NCBI GenBank assembly: GCA_902774335.1
Contig: CACYHW010000005.1
Span: 1-64,000, forward strand
Direction: 5' to 3'
Length of the DNA stretch: 64,000 bases
Origin: an uncultured Bacteroidales bacterium
GTDB lineage: Bacteria > Bacteroidota > Bacteroidia > Bacteroidales > Bacteroidaceae
Shown: one piece after another, positions 1 to 8,753 of the stretch
Position numbering within the stretch: position 1 is the first letter of the stretch
Layout of the letters: each line of letters begins with the position of its first letter
Position numbers and translations under genes: made by a program
The notes under the pieces: generated by a model
Seen by the model: the letters and a program-made list of their open reading frames with translations, nothing else
The model's database searches: none
What the model was told of the DNA's origin: nothing

Positions 1-364
1 ATTGACCAATATTCCTCACTGCTGCCTCCCGTAGGAGTTTGGACCGTGTCGCAGTTCCAATGTGGGGGACCTTCCTCTCAGAACCCCTATCCATCATCGG
101 CTAGGTGGGCCGTTACCCCGCCTACTACCTAATGGAACGCATCCCCACCCCTTACCGATGAATCTTTGATGTGCAAAACATGCGAACTGTACATCACATC
201 GGGAATTACTCTCCGTTTCCAGAGGCTATGCCCGAGTAAGGGAAAGGTTGGATACGTGTTACTCACCCGTCTGCCGCTAAACACCCGAAGGTGTTCCGCT
301 CGACTTGCATGTGTTAAGCCTGTAGCTAGCGTTCATCCTGAGCCAGGATCAAACTCTTCTTTGT
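1..364 (-). rRNA. rrs: 16S ribosomal RNA, 5' part
   Basis: Small-subunit rRNA, read leftward and cut by the window edge, so only about the first quarter is present. The complement of 336-359 carries the universal 5' segment (GAAGAGTTTGATCCTGGCTC), and the complement near 18-42 is the conserved CTCCTACGGGAGGCAGCAG region. Aligning GAAGAG with E. coli position 6 puts nucleotide 1 near 364. The variable region and the GCTAGCTACAGGCTTAACAC segment look like Bacteroidaceae. The rest of the rrn operon lies to the left of the window. Confidence 0.97.
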
Positions 365-472
365 AAATTATACCGTATTTGATATAAGCCCATAAAAAAA
401 CGTGCTTCAAAGAACGTCTTTCAACGTGCTCCCGCGGGACCCGTGACCGGTGTTCCTTTCGGAAAGCGGATG
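365..472 (-). other. rRNA leader with a boxA-like motif
   Basis: Predicted transcribed leader between the rrn promoter and the 16S 5' end. The complement of 407-415 reads GTTCTTTGA, which resembles the boxA-type antitermination element found in rRNA leaders. The leader also holds a GC-rich foldable stretch (430-470). No ORF is present. The boxA role is inferred from position and resemblance only. Confidence 0.5.
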
Positions 473-504
473 CAAAGGTAGTGCTTCCATACATTCCAAC
501 CAAA
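473..504 (-). promoter_or_regulatory. rrn operon promoter (Bacteroidota type)
   Basis: On the minus strand TTTG (complement of 501-504), then 20 bases, then TACCTTTG (complement of 473-480). This matches the Bacteroidota -33/-7 consensus exactly. It predicts a start near 469, about 105 bases before the 16S 5' end. The flanking 505-560 is strongly AT-rich, as expected upstream of a strong rRNA promoter. Confidence 0.8.
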
Positions 505-586
505 CATTATCGCAACTTTTTTGCAGAATAATTTGTTAATAAATATAACTCGCTGACAGTGAGCATAAGTTGGAAGCGTATTTTTG

Positions 587-627
587 AAAAACAAACCTCG
601 CCAGCAGAGCTTGCGAGGTTTGTTTTT
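587..627 (-). terminator. Terminator after rprY
   Basis: A perfect 15-bp inverted repeat (587-601 with 613-627) with an 11-base loop. The stem runs from A-rich to T-rich ends, so it can work in both directions. It lies 25 bases past the rprY stop and insulates it from the rrn promoter. Confidence 0.85.
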
Positions 628-651
628 ACTATAAGCGGTATACCTTGATGC

Positions 652-1350
652 TTATTCAGCTTCGGGAACGATGAGCTTGTAGCCTTTTCCGTGGATGTTG
701 ATGATCTCTACGGAATCGTCGTCCTTGAGGTGCTTGCGGAGCTTGGTGATGTATACATCCATGCTACGTGCGTTGAAGTAGTTGTCATCAATCCAGATTG
801 ACTTGAGAGCGAAATCACGCTGGAGAATCTCGTTCTGGTGAGCGCAAAGAAGATTGAGCAGCTCGGACTCCTTGGTGGTGAGCTTGGTTGACTTGTCACC
901 GATAGCAAGGATCTGCTTCTTGGAATCGAAGGTGAACTTACCGATCTGATAAACGGTAACTTCACGGTTCTTCTTACCATGTACACGGCGAAGGATGGCC
1001 TCCATACGGAGAGTCAGCTCCTCCATGCTGAAAGGCTTGGTGATGTAATCATCGGCACCGATCTTGAAGCCTTCAAAGATATCGTCCTTAAGGTTCTTGG
1101 CGGTAAGGAACATGATTGGAACATCGGAATTGATGGCGCGAATCTCCTTTGCAAGGGTGAATCCATCTTTCTTAGGCATCATGACATCGAACACGCAGAT
1201 GTCATACTTACTCTTGATGAAAGCCTTGTAACCGGCCTCACCGTCGGGACAGAGCTCGGCGTTGTAGCCCTTAGCCTGCAGATACTCGCGAAGGAGCATT
1301 CCCAGGTTCTCATCGTCCTCACACAACAGGATGTTCAGTTTTTCTTCCAT
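652..1350 (-). CDS. rprY: Response regulator RprY, OmpR/PhoB family
   Basis: DNA-binding response regulator of the RprX/RprY two-component system known from Bacteroides. Residues about 5-118 form a receiver domain with acidic pocket E11/D12/D13, phospho-acceptor D55 in FDVMMPKKDG, T83 and K105 in ITKPF. Residues about 130-228 form a winged-helix effector domain. The 232-aa length is normal. ATG at 1350 gives the usual N-terminus. It lies 18 bases after the sensor kinase gene and is very likely cotranscribed, ending at the hairpin 587-627. The family assignment is firm; the RprY name rests on pairing and overall resemblance. Confidence 0.9.
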   Translation of the reverse strand: MEEKLNILLCEDDENLGMLLREYLQAKGYNAELCPDGEAGYKAFIKSKYDICVFDVMMPKKDGFTLAKEIRAINSDVPIMFLTAKNLKDDIFEGFKIGADDYITKPFSMEELTLRMEAILRRVHGKKNREVTVYQIGKFTFDSKKQILAIGDKSTKLTTKESELLNLLCAHQNEILQRDFALKSIWIDDNYFNARSMDVYITKLRKHLKDDDSVEIINIHGKGYKLIVPEAE

Positions 1351-1368
1351 AATAATATATATTTAAGG

Positions 1369-2949
1369 TTATTCATTCTTTTGAGGTAATGTGATAATGA
1401 ACTTGGTTCCGTTGCCCAGTTCACTCTCGGCCTTGATGAAGCCATGATGGTTGGATATAACCTTCTTGACATATGCAAGACCCAGGCCGAATCCCTTGAC
1501 GTCGTGGCGGTTGCCGGTATGGACGCGGTAGAAACGGTCGAAGATCTTCTTGAGATCGTCCTTCTTGATACCGATACCGTTATCGGCTACGGATATCATG
1601 AGTTTGCCGGGCTCGTTCCAGGTGCGGACCTCGAGATGAAGAGGTACATCGGCACGCTTGTACTTGACGGCATTGTCCATAAGGTTGAAGATGACGTTGG
1701 TGAAGTGCATCTCATCAACCATTCCAAACGGATCTTCGGTCTCGAAGTTGGCATCGATGGTGCCGCCGATATTCTCCACCTTGAGTTTGAAGGTGTTGAC
1801 CACTCCGTTTATAAGTTCATCGACATCCAGCTCTTTGAGTTTCATAGTGTTGCTCTGACGCTCGAACATGGACATCTGGAGCACCTTCTCGACCTGGAAG
1901 CGGAGACGCTTGGTCTCATCGTTGATTACGCCCGATATATGCTTGAACATCTGGGGCGATTTAGCGACAGCCGGATCGTTAAGCATCTGGGCTGCGAGGG
2001 ATATTGTTGAAATAGGTGTCTTGAACTCGTGTGTCATGTTGTTCACGAAATCGTTCTTGATCTCGGTAACCTTACGTTGACGGGTTATGAGATAGAGAGT
2101 GAAAGCGAACGTTATCATAAGGATGACCATAAAGATAAGTGAGGGAAGCATGAAGCCCACAGACTTGTCTATGTAATCATCCAAAGTGGGGAAATATACC
2201 CTGATGACGCCCATACGGTTGGGAGAATCACCCCTGAATACCGACTGAGAGTAGCTGTTGGCAACCACATTAGGATTGACATCCTTACAGCAGGTATAAA
2301 CAACCCTACCGGTATTTGTGGTAAGGACATAGTGGAAAGGTATATCGATTCCGTTATTTATAAGCTGTTCCCTGAGTTGGTTGGCCAGCACGCTGTTGTC
2401 GATACGCTGGGGAAGCGACCTGGTACTGGAGCTGTTGATCATGCTGTAGATAACCTCGTCAACAAGGGATTTATTGGCAAGGTAGTGCTCCAGCTGTCTC
2501 TGCTGAAGAGAACGGGAACGGACAGTTACATCGTTCTCCCTTTCCTGCTGTACACGCGGTACTGAAAGCGACGGCATCTGAGGGGGAGTAGTCAGATCCG
2601 GAGTGGAAGGAGTACCCTGAGGCTGTACAGGGGGCTGGATAGTCTGGGTAAATGAGAAGACTCCGTTCTGGAAAGAGAACGTCTGGGTCTGGTTATAGTA
2701 ACCATCGATTGGATAATTGCCGAAATTGGAATTACGCTCCATCTCACGTATATCCTCCTCCAAGTAACGTCTGGCCTCCTCGACCTCAAGGTTATGGGCC
2801 ACTTCATACAGACTGCGCTTGACTGCTTCGTCAAACTCCTGATGGCGCATGGAGCTCATCTCCCTGATATATCGGAACTGCAACGACAGCAGCACGATAA
2901 AGGAGATGCACATGACTGCGCTAAGTATCCAAACAACTTGCTTCTTCAT
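1369..2949 (-). CDS. rprX: Sensor histidine kinase RprX
   Basis: Inner-membrane histidine kinase partner of RprY, 526 aa from ATG 2949. TM helix at about 5-24, a periplasmic domain of about 235 residues with a proline-rich stretch (104-131), and TM helix at about 264-290. The HisKA domain has H307 in MTHEFKTP. The HATPase domain has N426 (N box), DNGIGI (456-461) and GFGLGL (486-491). The reading frame stays open 20 codons further, but that extension lacks membrane-gene character and starts upstream of a predicted promoter, so MKKQ is preferred. The predicted promoter box ends only five bases before this ATG. Confidence 0.88.
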   Translation of the reverse strand: MKKQVVWILSAVMCISFIVLLSLQFRYIREMSSMRHQEFDEAVKRSLYEVAHNLEVEEARRYLEEDIREMERNSNFGNYPIDGYYNQTQTFSFQNGVFSFTQTIQPPVQPQGTPSTPDLTTPPQMPSLSVPRVQQERENDVTVRSRSLQQRQLEHYLANKSLVDEVIYSMINSSSTRSLPQRIDNSVLANQLREQLINNGIDIPFHYVLTTNTGRVVYTCCKDVNPNVVANSYSQSVFRGDSPNRMGVIRVYFPTLDDYIDKSVGFMLPSLIFMVILMITFAFTLYLITRQRKVTEIKNDFVNNMTHEFKTPISTISLAAQMLNDPAVAKSPQMFKHISGVINDETKRLRFQVEKVLQMSMFERQSNTMKLKELDVDELINGVVNTFKLKVENIGGTIDANFETEDPFGMVDEMHFTNVIFNLMDNAVKYKRADVPLHLEVRTWNEPGKLMISVADNGIGIKKDDLKKIFDRFYRVHTGNRHDVKGFGLGLAYVKKVISNHHGFIKAESELGNGTKFIITLPQKNE

Positions 2950-2954
2950 GATGG

Positions 2955-2984
2955 CAAATATACGTATGTTTTCAATAGTGCAAA
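2955..2984 (-). promoter_or_regulatory. Predicted rprXY promoter
   Basis: TATATTTG (complement of 2955-2962) with TTTG (complement of 2981-2984) 18 bases upstream, one or two bases shorter than the usual spacing. The start would fall near 2951, leaving almost no leader before ATG 2949. Confidence 0.45.
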
Positions 2985-3014
2985 CAATTAAGTTAAAAAA
3001 TCGAGCCAATTTTA

Positions 3015-3047
3015 GATAAAAAAGGCGAAATCACTAAGATTCCGCCT
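3015..3047 (-). terminator. Terminator after the EF-G paralogue
   Basis: On the minus strand AAAGGCGGAATC, a 5-base loop, then GATTTCGCCTTT, followed by a run of T. This gives a 12-bp stem with one G-U pair. It lies about 30 bases past the EF-G stop. Confidence 0.8.
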
Positions 3048-3078
3048 TTCGAAGTTAACAAAATAACAACTATAGTTA

Positions 3079-5229
3079 TTATTCCTCGTCTTTCTGCTTG
3101 GCCTCGAACTCCTTGATGAGTTTGTCCTGTACATCGGTAGGAACAAGCTCGTAACTGCTGAAGCTCATTACGAATGATCCGCTACCGCCAGTGATGGAGC
3201 TGAGTGATGTTGAATAGGTTGCCATCTCCTTGAGAGGCACCTTGGCACGGAGCACCTGATAGTTACCCTCGCTCTCCATACCCATGATCATACCACGACG
3301 ACCCTGGAGATCACTCATTACATCACCCATATACTCGGCAGGAACAAGAACCTCGACATCGTAAACGGGCTCAAGAATCTTAGGACCGGCCTCCTTGAAG
3401 GCTGCACTGAATGCGTTACGGCCAGCAAGCAGGAATGAGATTTCGTTTGAATCAACGGGGTGCATCTTGCCATCATATACTATTACGCGTACGTCGCGTG
3501 CGTATGAACCTGTAAGAGGTCCCTGCTCCATGCGCTGCATGATACCCTTGAGGATAGCGGGCATGAAACGGGCATCGATAGAACCACCGACGATACTGTT
3601 AACGTAAACGAGCTTACCACCCCACTCCAGCGGATATTCCTCGACGCCCTTAACGGTCATCTTGAACTCCTGGTTGCCGAACTTGAACATATCGGGCATG
3701 GGCTTGCCTTCCTCGTACGGCTCAACGATGAGGTGAACCTCACCGAACTGACCGGCACCACCTGACTGCTTCTTGTGACGATAATCGGCACGGGCGGGCT
3801 TGGTGATGGTCTCACGATAAGGAATCTTGGGCTCATCGAAGTTGATCATCATCTTATCGTTGTTCTCGATGCACCACTTGAAGGTACGCAGATGGAACTC
3901 ACCCTGTCCGTAAAGGATAACCTGACGGAGCTCCTTGGACTGCTCGATAACGAGTGTGGGATCCTCCTCACGCATACGGTTGACGATAGTCATCATCTTC
4001 TCCATATCGGCCTCGTTGACGGGCTTGAGGGCACGTGAGTACTTGGAGTTAGGATACTTGATGAAGTTGAATGTGCGGTCGGCACCCTCGTTGAGAGTAT
4101 TACCGGTACGTACATCCTTGAGCTTAACGGTGCAACCTATATCGCCGGGCATAAGTTCGGCAATCTGAACACGGTTGTTACCCTGGGCTACGAAGATCTG
4201 AGCTACGCGCTCCTTGGAACCACGGTCTGAGTTGATCATGTCCTGACCCTCGTGAGCCTTACCGCTCATTACCTTGAAATATGAAACAGCTCCGATATGG
4301 GGCTCGATTGATGTCTTGAAGAAGAAGAGTGAAGTTCCGGCAGCGTCAAGGGATACTACATCGCCCTTGCTGTCCTTAACCTCGGCGCCATGCTTGGGAG
4401 ACGGAGCAACATTGCCCAAGAACTCCAGCACGCGGTTAACGCCTATATTGTTGGCGGCCGATGCGCATACGATGGGGAAGAGGCTGCATGTCTCAATGCC
4501 CTTGCGGAAACCGGCACGGATTTCGTCGATTGAAAGCTCACCCTGATCGAAGAACTTCTCCATGAGAGCCTCATCATTCTCGGCGGCAGACTCGGTTACA
4601 GTCTCACGCATCTTCTGTGCTCTGTCTGCTACAGAATCGGGAATATCCTCGGCCTTGACGGGTGAACCGTCGGCGAAGGTGAGTTTCTGATTGAGGAGAA
4701 CGTCGATGATTACCTTGAAGGAAGGTCCTGACTGTTCGGGGAACTGGATTGGAACAGATGACTTACCGAATGTGCTGCGGATCTGCTCCACGATGTTGTC
4801 AAATTCGCATTTTTCGCTGTCAACGTGGTTGACGAGGAAGAAGGCGGGCTTGCCGAGTTTCTTTACAAGGCGGTAGCTGTTGATAAGGCCTACGTCTACG
4901 CCTCTTGTTCCGTTTACTACCAGGAGAGCTGCATCGCATATATTAAGAGCAGTTACTGCCTGACCGGAGAAATCATCAGAGCCCGGGCAATCGAAGAAGT
5001 TGAACTTCTTTCCATACATCTCTACAGCAAATACTGTAGAATATACTGAGTAGCCATACTCAAGCTCTACTGCGGCGGTGTCACTAACTGTGTTCTTGGC
5101 GTTTACTGAACCACGGCGTTTAATGACACCGCCCTCAAAGAGGATGCTCTCGGAGAGAGTGGTTTTTCCTGATCCGGCTCCGCCGAGAATGGCGATATTC
5201 CGGATTTCGTCTGTTTGATAAATCTTCAT
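3079..5229 (-). CDS. fusA2: Elongation factor G paralogue with degenerate GTPase motifs (EF-G2 type)
   Basis: A 716-aa protein with full-length EF-G architecture: G domain, domains II and III, and the IV/V C-terminus. The GTPase motifs depart from the canon. G1 is GGAGSGKT (16-23) in place of AHxDxGKT. The switch I RGITI element is missing near 55-65. G3 is DCPGSDDF (80-87), so Ser84 stands where the catalytic His of DTPGHVDF belongs. G4 is NHVD (134-137) instead of NKxD. This matches the Bacteroides EF-G2 paralogue, described as supporting translocation without GTP hydrolysis under carbon limitation. It is monocistronic, with its own promoter and terminator. The EF-G2 name is inferred from these substitutions. 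Confidence 0.8.
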   Translation of the reverse strand: MKIYQTDEIRNIAILGGAGSGKTTLSESILFEGGVIKRRGSVNAKNTVSDTAAVELEYGYSVYSTVFAVEMYGKKFNFFDCPGSDDFSGQAVTALNICDAALLVVNGTRGVDVGLINSYRLVKKLGKPAFFLVNHVDSEKCEFDNIVEQIRSTFGKSSVPIQFPEQSGPSFKVIIDVLLNQKLTFADGSPVKAEDIPDSVADRAQKMRETVTESAAENDEALMEKFFDQGELSIDEIRAGFRKGIETCSLFPIVCASAANNIGVNRVLEFLGNVAPSPKHGAEVKDSKGDVVSLDAAGTSLFFFKTSIEPHIGAVSYFKVMSGKAHEGQDMINSDRGSKERVAQIFVAQGNNRVQIAELMPGDIGCTVKLKDVRTGNTLNEGADRTFNFIKYPNSKYSRALKPVNEADMEKMMTIVNRMREEDPTLVIEQSKELRQVILYGQGEFHLRTFKWCIENNDKMMINFDEPKIPYRETITKPARADYRHKKQSGGAGQFGEVHLIVEPYEEGKPMPDMFKFGNQEFKMTVKGVEEYPLEWGGKLVYVNSIVGGSIDARFMPAILKGIMQRMEQGPLTGSYARDVRVIVYDGKMHPVDSNEISFLLAGRNAFSAAFKEAGPKILEPVYDVEVLVPAEYMGDVMSDLQGRRGMIMGMESEGNYQVLRAKVPLKEMATYSTSLSSITGGSGSFVMSFSSYELVPTDVQDKLIKEFEAKQKDEE

Positions 5230-5282
5230 AAAATAAGCATTAATTGATAGTCGTTAGGTTAGGCCTCTAATCGGGAGGCACG

Positions 5283-5314
5283 CAAATATATTTATTTATG
5301 ATTTAAACTCCAAA
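5283..5314 (-). promoter_or_regulatory. Promoter of the EF-G paralogue
   Basis: TTTG (complement of 5311-5314), 20 bases, TATATTTG (complement of 5283-5290). This is an exact consensus pair and predicts a leader of about 48 bases. A second TATATTTG overlaps the -33 element (5311-5318) but has no TTTG upstream. Any regulator site would lie beyond 5315. Confidence 0.75.
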
Positions 5315-5361
5315 TATAGAACAGGTTTTAATACTGGCGTTTTTCATTGTTTTTAGCCTCC

Positions 5362-5592
5362 GCTGGATTATTGATTAAAAGAGCAGCAGCTACGGGCTAC
5401 GCTTCGCGCAGCCAGACCTTGTTTTATTTTGCTACGCAAAAGGAGCCCCTACGGACACTAAACGGCGAACGCCTCCCTTTTAATCCCCTGCGGGGCTTAA
5501 CGGTCGTTGGACGGGGCGCCGTTCTTAACGGGATCCTCCTTGGGCTCTCCGCTTACGCCCTACGCTAATGCTCCCGAAAAGAATAATCCAGC
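5362..5592. repeat. Structured intergenic island bounded by an 11-bp inverted repeat
   Basis: This fills most of the 385-bp gap between the EF-G promoter and hemW. GCTGGATTATT (5362-5372) and AATAATCCAGC (5582-5592) are exact inverted copies. Between them lie several nested inverted repeats: TTTTGC/GCAAAA near 5427-5441, CCCC/GGGG near 5485-5495, AAAAGGAG with CTCCCTTTT, and AGCCCC with GGGGCT. A 73-codon open frame crosses it but has no coding character. It could be a folded RNA, a non-autonomous mobile repeat or a remnant. No function is assigned. Confidence 0.5.
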
Positions 5593-5614
5593 TACTGCAA
5601 AGGGAAGCCTTCGA

Positions 5615-6727
5615 TCACTCAAAAAGGGTGCTTATGATGGAATCGGAAATGAAAAGGGCTGATTCGGAGAGGCGGAGGTTTGAGTTTTCTTTTATTAGCT
5701 GACCTCTTTCCAGGAAGGGTTTGGCTGAGGTTAGGAGGCTCTCCTGTTGGGGCAAGGGCAAGGTGTGGAGGTTTAGGCCTTGGGCGGTTCTTAGGGAGAG
5801 CATTATTTTTTCGTTGAAACGGTCTTTGGGGGAGAGGGTTTCTTTATCGAACGCAGGGGTTCCGTTTTCGATTGAGGCCAGGTAGGTGTCCAGGTTGGCG
5901 GGGGACCACTGGCGGGAGGTTTGGTTGTAGGAATGGGCGGCTGCTCCAAGGCCCAGGTAGGGAGTTCCGTCCCAGTAGCTGCTGTTGTGGCGGGAGTGGA
6001 AGCCGGGGCGGCAGAAATTGGAGATCTCGTAGTGCTCAAAGCCTCCTTCACGCAGGGTCTGGCACATCAGGGTGAACATCTGCGAGCAGAGTTCATCATC
6101 GGCCGGCTGCAGCTTGCCTTGCTCCTTGAGGGCATGCAGTGGGGTATCCTCCTCATAGGAGAGACAGTAGGATGAGATATGCTGGACCTGGGCCGACAGG
6201 GCCGTCTTCAGGTCCCGGTCGAACATGTTCAGAGTCTGCCCGGGCAGACCGTACATAAGGTCGATACTGATATTGCCGATGCCGGAATCGCGGCATATTC
6301 GTACCGCTTCAAGGGCCTGAGCAGCGGTGTGACGGCGATGCATGAAAGTGAGCAGTCTGTCGTTGAATGTCTGGACACCCATGCTGATACGGTTCACGCC
6401 AACAGATTTAAGGGCGCTCACATACTCCGGGGTGATGTCATCGGGATTACACTCTACAGTGAGTTCCTCGAGACTCTCCAGGTCCAGAGTTGAACGGATG
6501 GCCGATATGACCGTGCCTATCTGTTCCGGAGTGAGACGCGAAGGAGTGCCGCCGCCGAAATAGACGGTTCGGACAGGTTCGCCGCAAAGGTAATCCCTGC
6601 GCAGCTCCAGCTCACGGCACAAGGCGGATACATAACGTGCGGCTTCCTCCTGACGCACGGTCGAGAAGAAGCCGCAGTATATACAGCGACGGGCGCAAAA
6701 CGGAATATGTACGTAAACGCCCGCCAA
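5615..6727 (-). CDS. hemW: Radical SAM protein HemW
   Basis: HemW-type (formerly coproporphyrinogen oxidase-like) radical SAM protein, thought to deliver heme to membrane targets. It is 370 aa. C11, C15 and C18 in IPFCARRCIYC form the 4Fe-4S/SAM site, followed by YFGGGTPS and the HemN C-terminal domain. The start is TTG: the only in-frame codons between the glmM stop (6732) and this one are non-start, and the N-terminus LAGVYVHIPFC matches the family. It follows glmM after four bases and is probably the last gene of that operon. HemW and true HemN are similar; the CxxxCxxC spacing followed by glycine favours HemW. Confidence 0.88.
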   Translation of the reverse strand: MAGVYVHIPFCARRCIYCGFFSTVRQEEAARYVSALCRELELRRDYLCGEPVRTVYFGGGTPSRLTPEQIGTVISAIRSTLDLESLEELTVECNPDDITPEYVSALKSVGVNRISMGVQTFNDRLLTFMHRRHTAAQALEAVRICRDSGIGNISIDLMYGLPGQTLNMFDRDLKTALSAQVQHISSYCLSYEEDTPLHALKEQGKLQPADDELCSQMFTLMCQTLREGGFEHYEISNFCRPGFHSRHNSSYWDGTPYLGLGAAAHSYNQTSRQWSPANLDTYLASIENGTPAFDKETLSPKDRFNEKIMLSLRTAQGLNLHTLPLPQQESLLTSAKPFLERGQLIKENSNLRLSESALFISDSIISTLFE

Positions 6728-6731
6728 ACGG

Positions 6732-8114
6732 TCAAATCATTGAGTTGATGACATTCATCACATCCTGTCCGATGGCATCGGCAGCCTCCATGGTGGAAGC
6801 CTCGGAATAGACACGGATGATAGGCTCGGTATTGCTCTTGCGCAGATGTACCCACTTGTCGGGGAAGTCAATCTTTACGCCGTCAATGTCATTGATCTCC
6901 TCCTTTGCATAGATGCCCTTGACCTTCTCAAGGATGGCATCGACATTGGTGCCGGGCTTGAGGTCGATACGGTTCTTGGCTATGAAATAGGGAGGATAAG
7001 TCTTGCGGAGCTCGCTGACGGTCTTGCCCTCATGTGCCAGATGGCTCAGGAACAGGGCGATACCTACCAGAGCGTCACGGCCGTAGTGGAGTGCGGGATA
7101 AATGACTCCGCCGTTGCCCTCACCGCCGATAACGGCACCTGTCTCCTTCATCTTGGTGGTAACATTAACCTCACCAACGGCAGCGGCATTGTACTGGCCG
7201 CCGTACTGACGGGTAACGTCACGCAGTGCGCGGGTTGAACTGAGGTTGGAGACGGTATTACCGGGAGTATGCTTGAGAACATAATCGGCAACGGTTACAA
7301 GAGTATATTCCTCGCCGTACATGGCGCCGTTCTCGTCGATGAATGCCAGACGGTCAACATCGGGATCAACAACGAATGCAACGTCGCGGCCGCCCTGCTT
7401 CATAAGGTTCATGATGTCACCCAGATTCTTCTCGAGCGGCTCAGGGTTATGCTGGAAATCACCGGTAGGCTCACAATAGAGCTTATCCACGCTCTTTACG
7501 CCAAGGGCGCTGAGCAGGTCGGGAAGGATGACGCCGCCTACAGAGTTGACGCAGTCAATGGCAACCTTGAATCCGGCCTTGCGGATAGCCTCAACGTCTA
7601 CCAGGTCGAGAGCCAGAACAGCCTCGATATGACGGCGGTTCATGGTGTCGTCGGTACGATACTGGCCCAGATCATCCACATTGGCATAGATAAACGACTC
7701 GGCATCGGCCAGCTCCAAGACACGCTTGCCGTCGGCAGCGCTGAGGAACTCTCCGTCGCGGTTAAGCAGCTTGAGTGCGTTCCAGTGGCGGGGGTTGTGG
7801 CTGGCGGTCAGGATGATACCACCATCGGCCTTAAGCCATGTAACTGCAAGCTCGGTGGTGGGAGTGGTAGCCAGACCTATATCGGTAACATCAAAGCCCA
7901 TACCCATAAGAGTACCGCAAACCACCTGACGGACCATCTGTCCGGACAGACGGGCATCGCGGCCAACAACGATATGACGGGCCGAAGGATTGCCCTCACG
8001 TACCCATGCGGCATAGGCCGACACGAACTTAACGATATCAAGAGGAGTCAAGCCGTCGCCGGCAGGACCTCCTATCTCTCCGCGGAATCCGGAGATAGAT
8101 TTAATCATTGCCAT
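6732..8114 (-). CDS. glmM: Phosphoglucosamine mutase / phosphohexomutase
   Basis: Alpha-D-phosphohexomutase of 460 aa. It probably interconverts glucosamine 6- and 1-phosphate for cell-wall UDP-GlcNAc. All four motifs are visible: the phosphoserine loop TASHNP (S105), the metal loop DPDVDR (250-255), the sugar loop GEGNGG, and the phosphate-binding loop RKSNTEPIIR near the C-terminus. GEGNGG is the form seen in Bacteroidota and archaeal members, so phosphomannomutase activity cannot be excluded. ATG 8114 matches homologous N-termini; ATG 8108 is also possible and has AGAGG six bases upstream. The start overlaps the end of the DUF4827 gene. Confidence 0.87.
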   Translation of the reverse strand: MAMIKSISGFRGEIGGPAGDGLTPLDIVKFVSAYAAWVREGNPSARHIVVGRDARLSGQMVRQVVCGTLMGMGFDVTDIGLATTPTTELAVTWLKADGGIILTASHNPRHWNALKLLNRDGEFLSAADGKRVLELADAESFIYANVDDLGQYRTDDTMNRRHIEAVLALDLVDVEAIRKAGFKVAIDCVNSVGGVILPDLLSALGVKSVDKLYCEPTGDFQHNPEPLEKNLGDIMNLMKQGGRDVAFVVDPDVDRLAFIDENGAMYGEEYTLVTVADYVLKHTPGNTVSNLSSTRALRDVTRQYGGQYNAAAVGEVNVTTKMKETGAVIGGEGNGGVIYPALHYGRDALVGIALFLSHLAHEGKTVSELRKTYPPYFIAKNRIDLKPGTNVDAILEKVKGIYAKEEINDIDGVKIDFPDKWVHLRKSNTEPIIRVYSEASTMEAADAIGQDVMNVINSMI

Positions 8115-8751
8115 CCTCTATAACTTTTGAATCCTTTGTTGTAATACTTATCTCATAAAATGTGGGGTATACACTGGTTGCAGCCCTCTGTGTACCCTGG
8201 TTGTGAGGTACAATCAGACGGACCTTGGCAGCATCATCAAGCATACCCGGCATGATATAAGGAAAAGGCATGAGCCATGCATTGGGAATACTGGCATTGC
8301 CGTAGGAATTTGCGTACTGGTTGTACATAACTCCGCTTATGAAAGATGCGGAATAGTTTCCGCCGTCACGCTCAATGTAGAAAACATCGGGCTCATCGTC
8401 ATATTTGTTAAGGGACATGAGCTCACCGTTGGGAATGTAGATCTCCTCGTATCTGGCCGATATGTACCAAGTCTCGCCGGATTCGATGAGACGCGCTCCA
8501 CCCCTGTTCACAATCTGCATGTAGACGCCGTTATCCTCGAACAGAACATACTCGTTGAGGGTGGTATCGGTAACGGAATCCTTCAGGAACTCGGACATCG
8601 ATATCACGCTGATATGGTTGTCGGCCAGCCAGTCTTTGATTTGTCTGGCCTCACGCTCCTTCTGCTCAGCATAAGTCTCCTCATCATCGCATGATAAAAA
8701 CGCAAACGAAGCTACGAACAATGATGCGGCCAGAAACAGGATCTTTTTCAT
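8101..8751 (-). CDS. DUF4827 lipoprotein
   Basis: Lipoprotein of 216 aa with signal peptide MKKILFLAASLFVASFAFLS and lipobox cysteine C21, followed by acidic DDEE. The acidic sorting context suggests anchoring with possible surface or periplasmic exposure. The body resembles the Bacteroidales DUF4827 family, which has an FKBP-like look, and sits beside glmM and the DHH gene as in Bacteroides genomes. ATG 8751 is preferred over GTG 8757. It lies between the DHH gene (two-base gap) and glmM (overlap), so it is cotranscribed. The function is unknown. Confidence 0.75.
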   Translation of the reverse strand: MKKILFLAASLFVASFAFLSCDDEETYAEQKEREARQIKDWLADNHISVISMSEFLKDSVTDTTLNEYVLFEDNGVYMQIVNRGGARLIESGETWYISARYEEIYIPNGELMSLNKYDDEPDVFYIERDGGNYSASFISGVMYNQYANSYGNASIPNAWLMPFPYIMPGMLDDAAKVRLIVPHNQGTQRAATSVYPTFYEISITTKDSKVIEDGND

Positions 8752-8753
8752 AT

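Noticed and set aside
166..366. A 66-codon open frame near the left edge
   Set aside because: It lies entirely within the antisense of 16S rRNA.
5347..5568. A 73-codon plus-strand open frame in the gap between the EF-G gene and hemW
   Set aside because: The sequence is dominated by inverted repeats, has no ribosome-binding signal or recognisable protein character, and reads more like a structured noncoding island.
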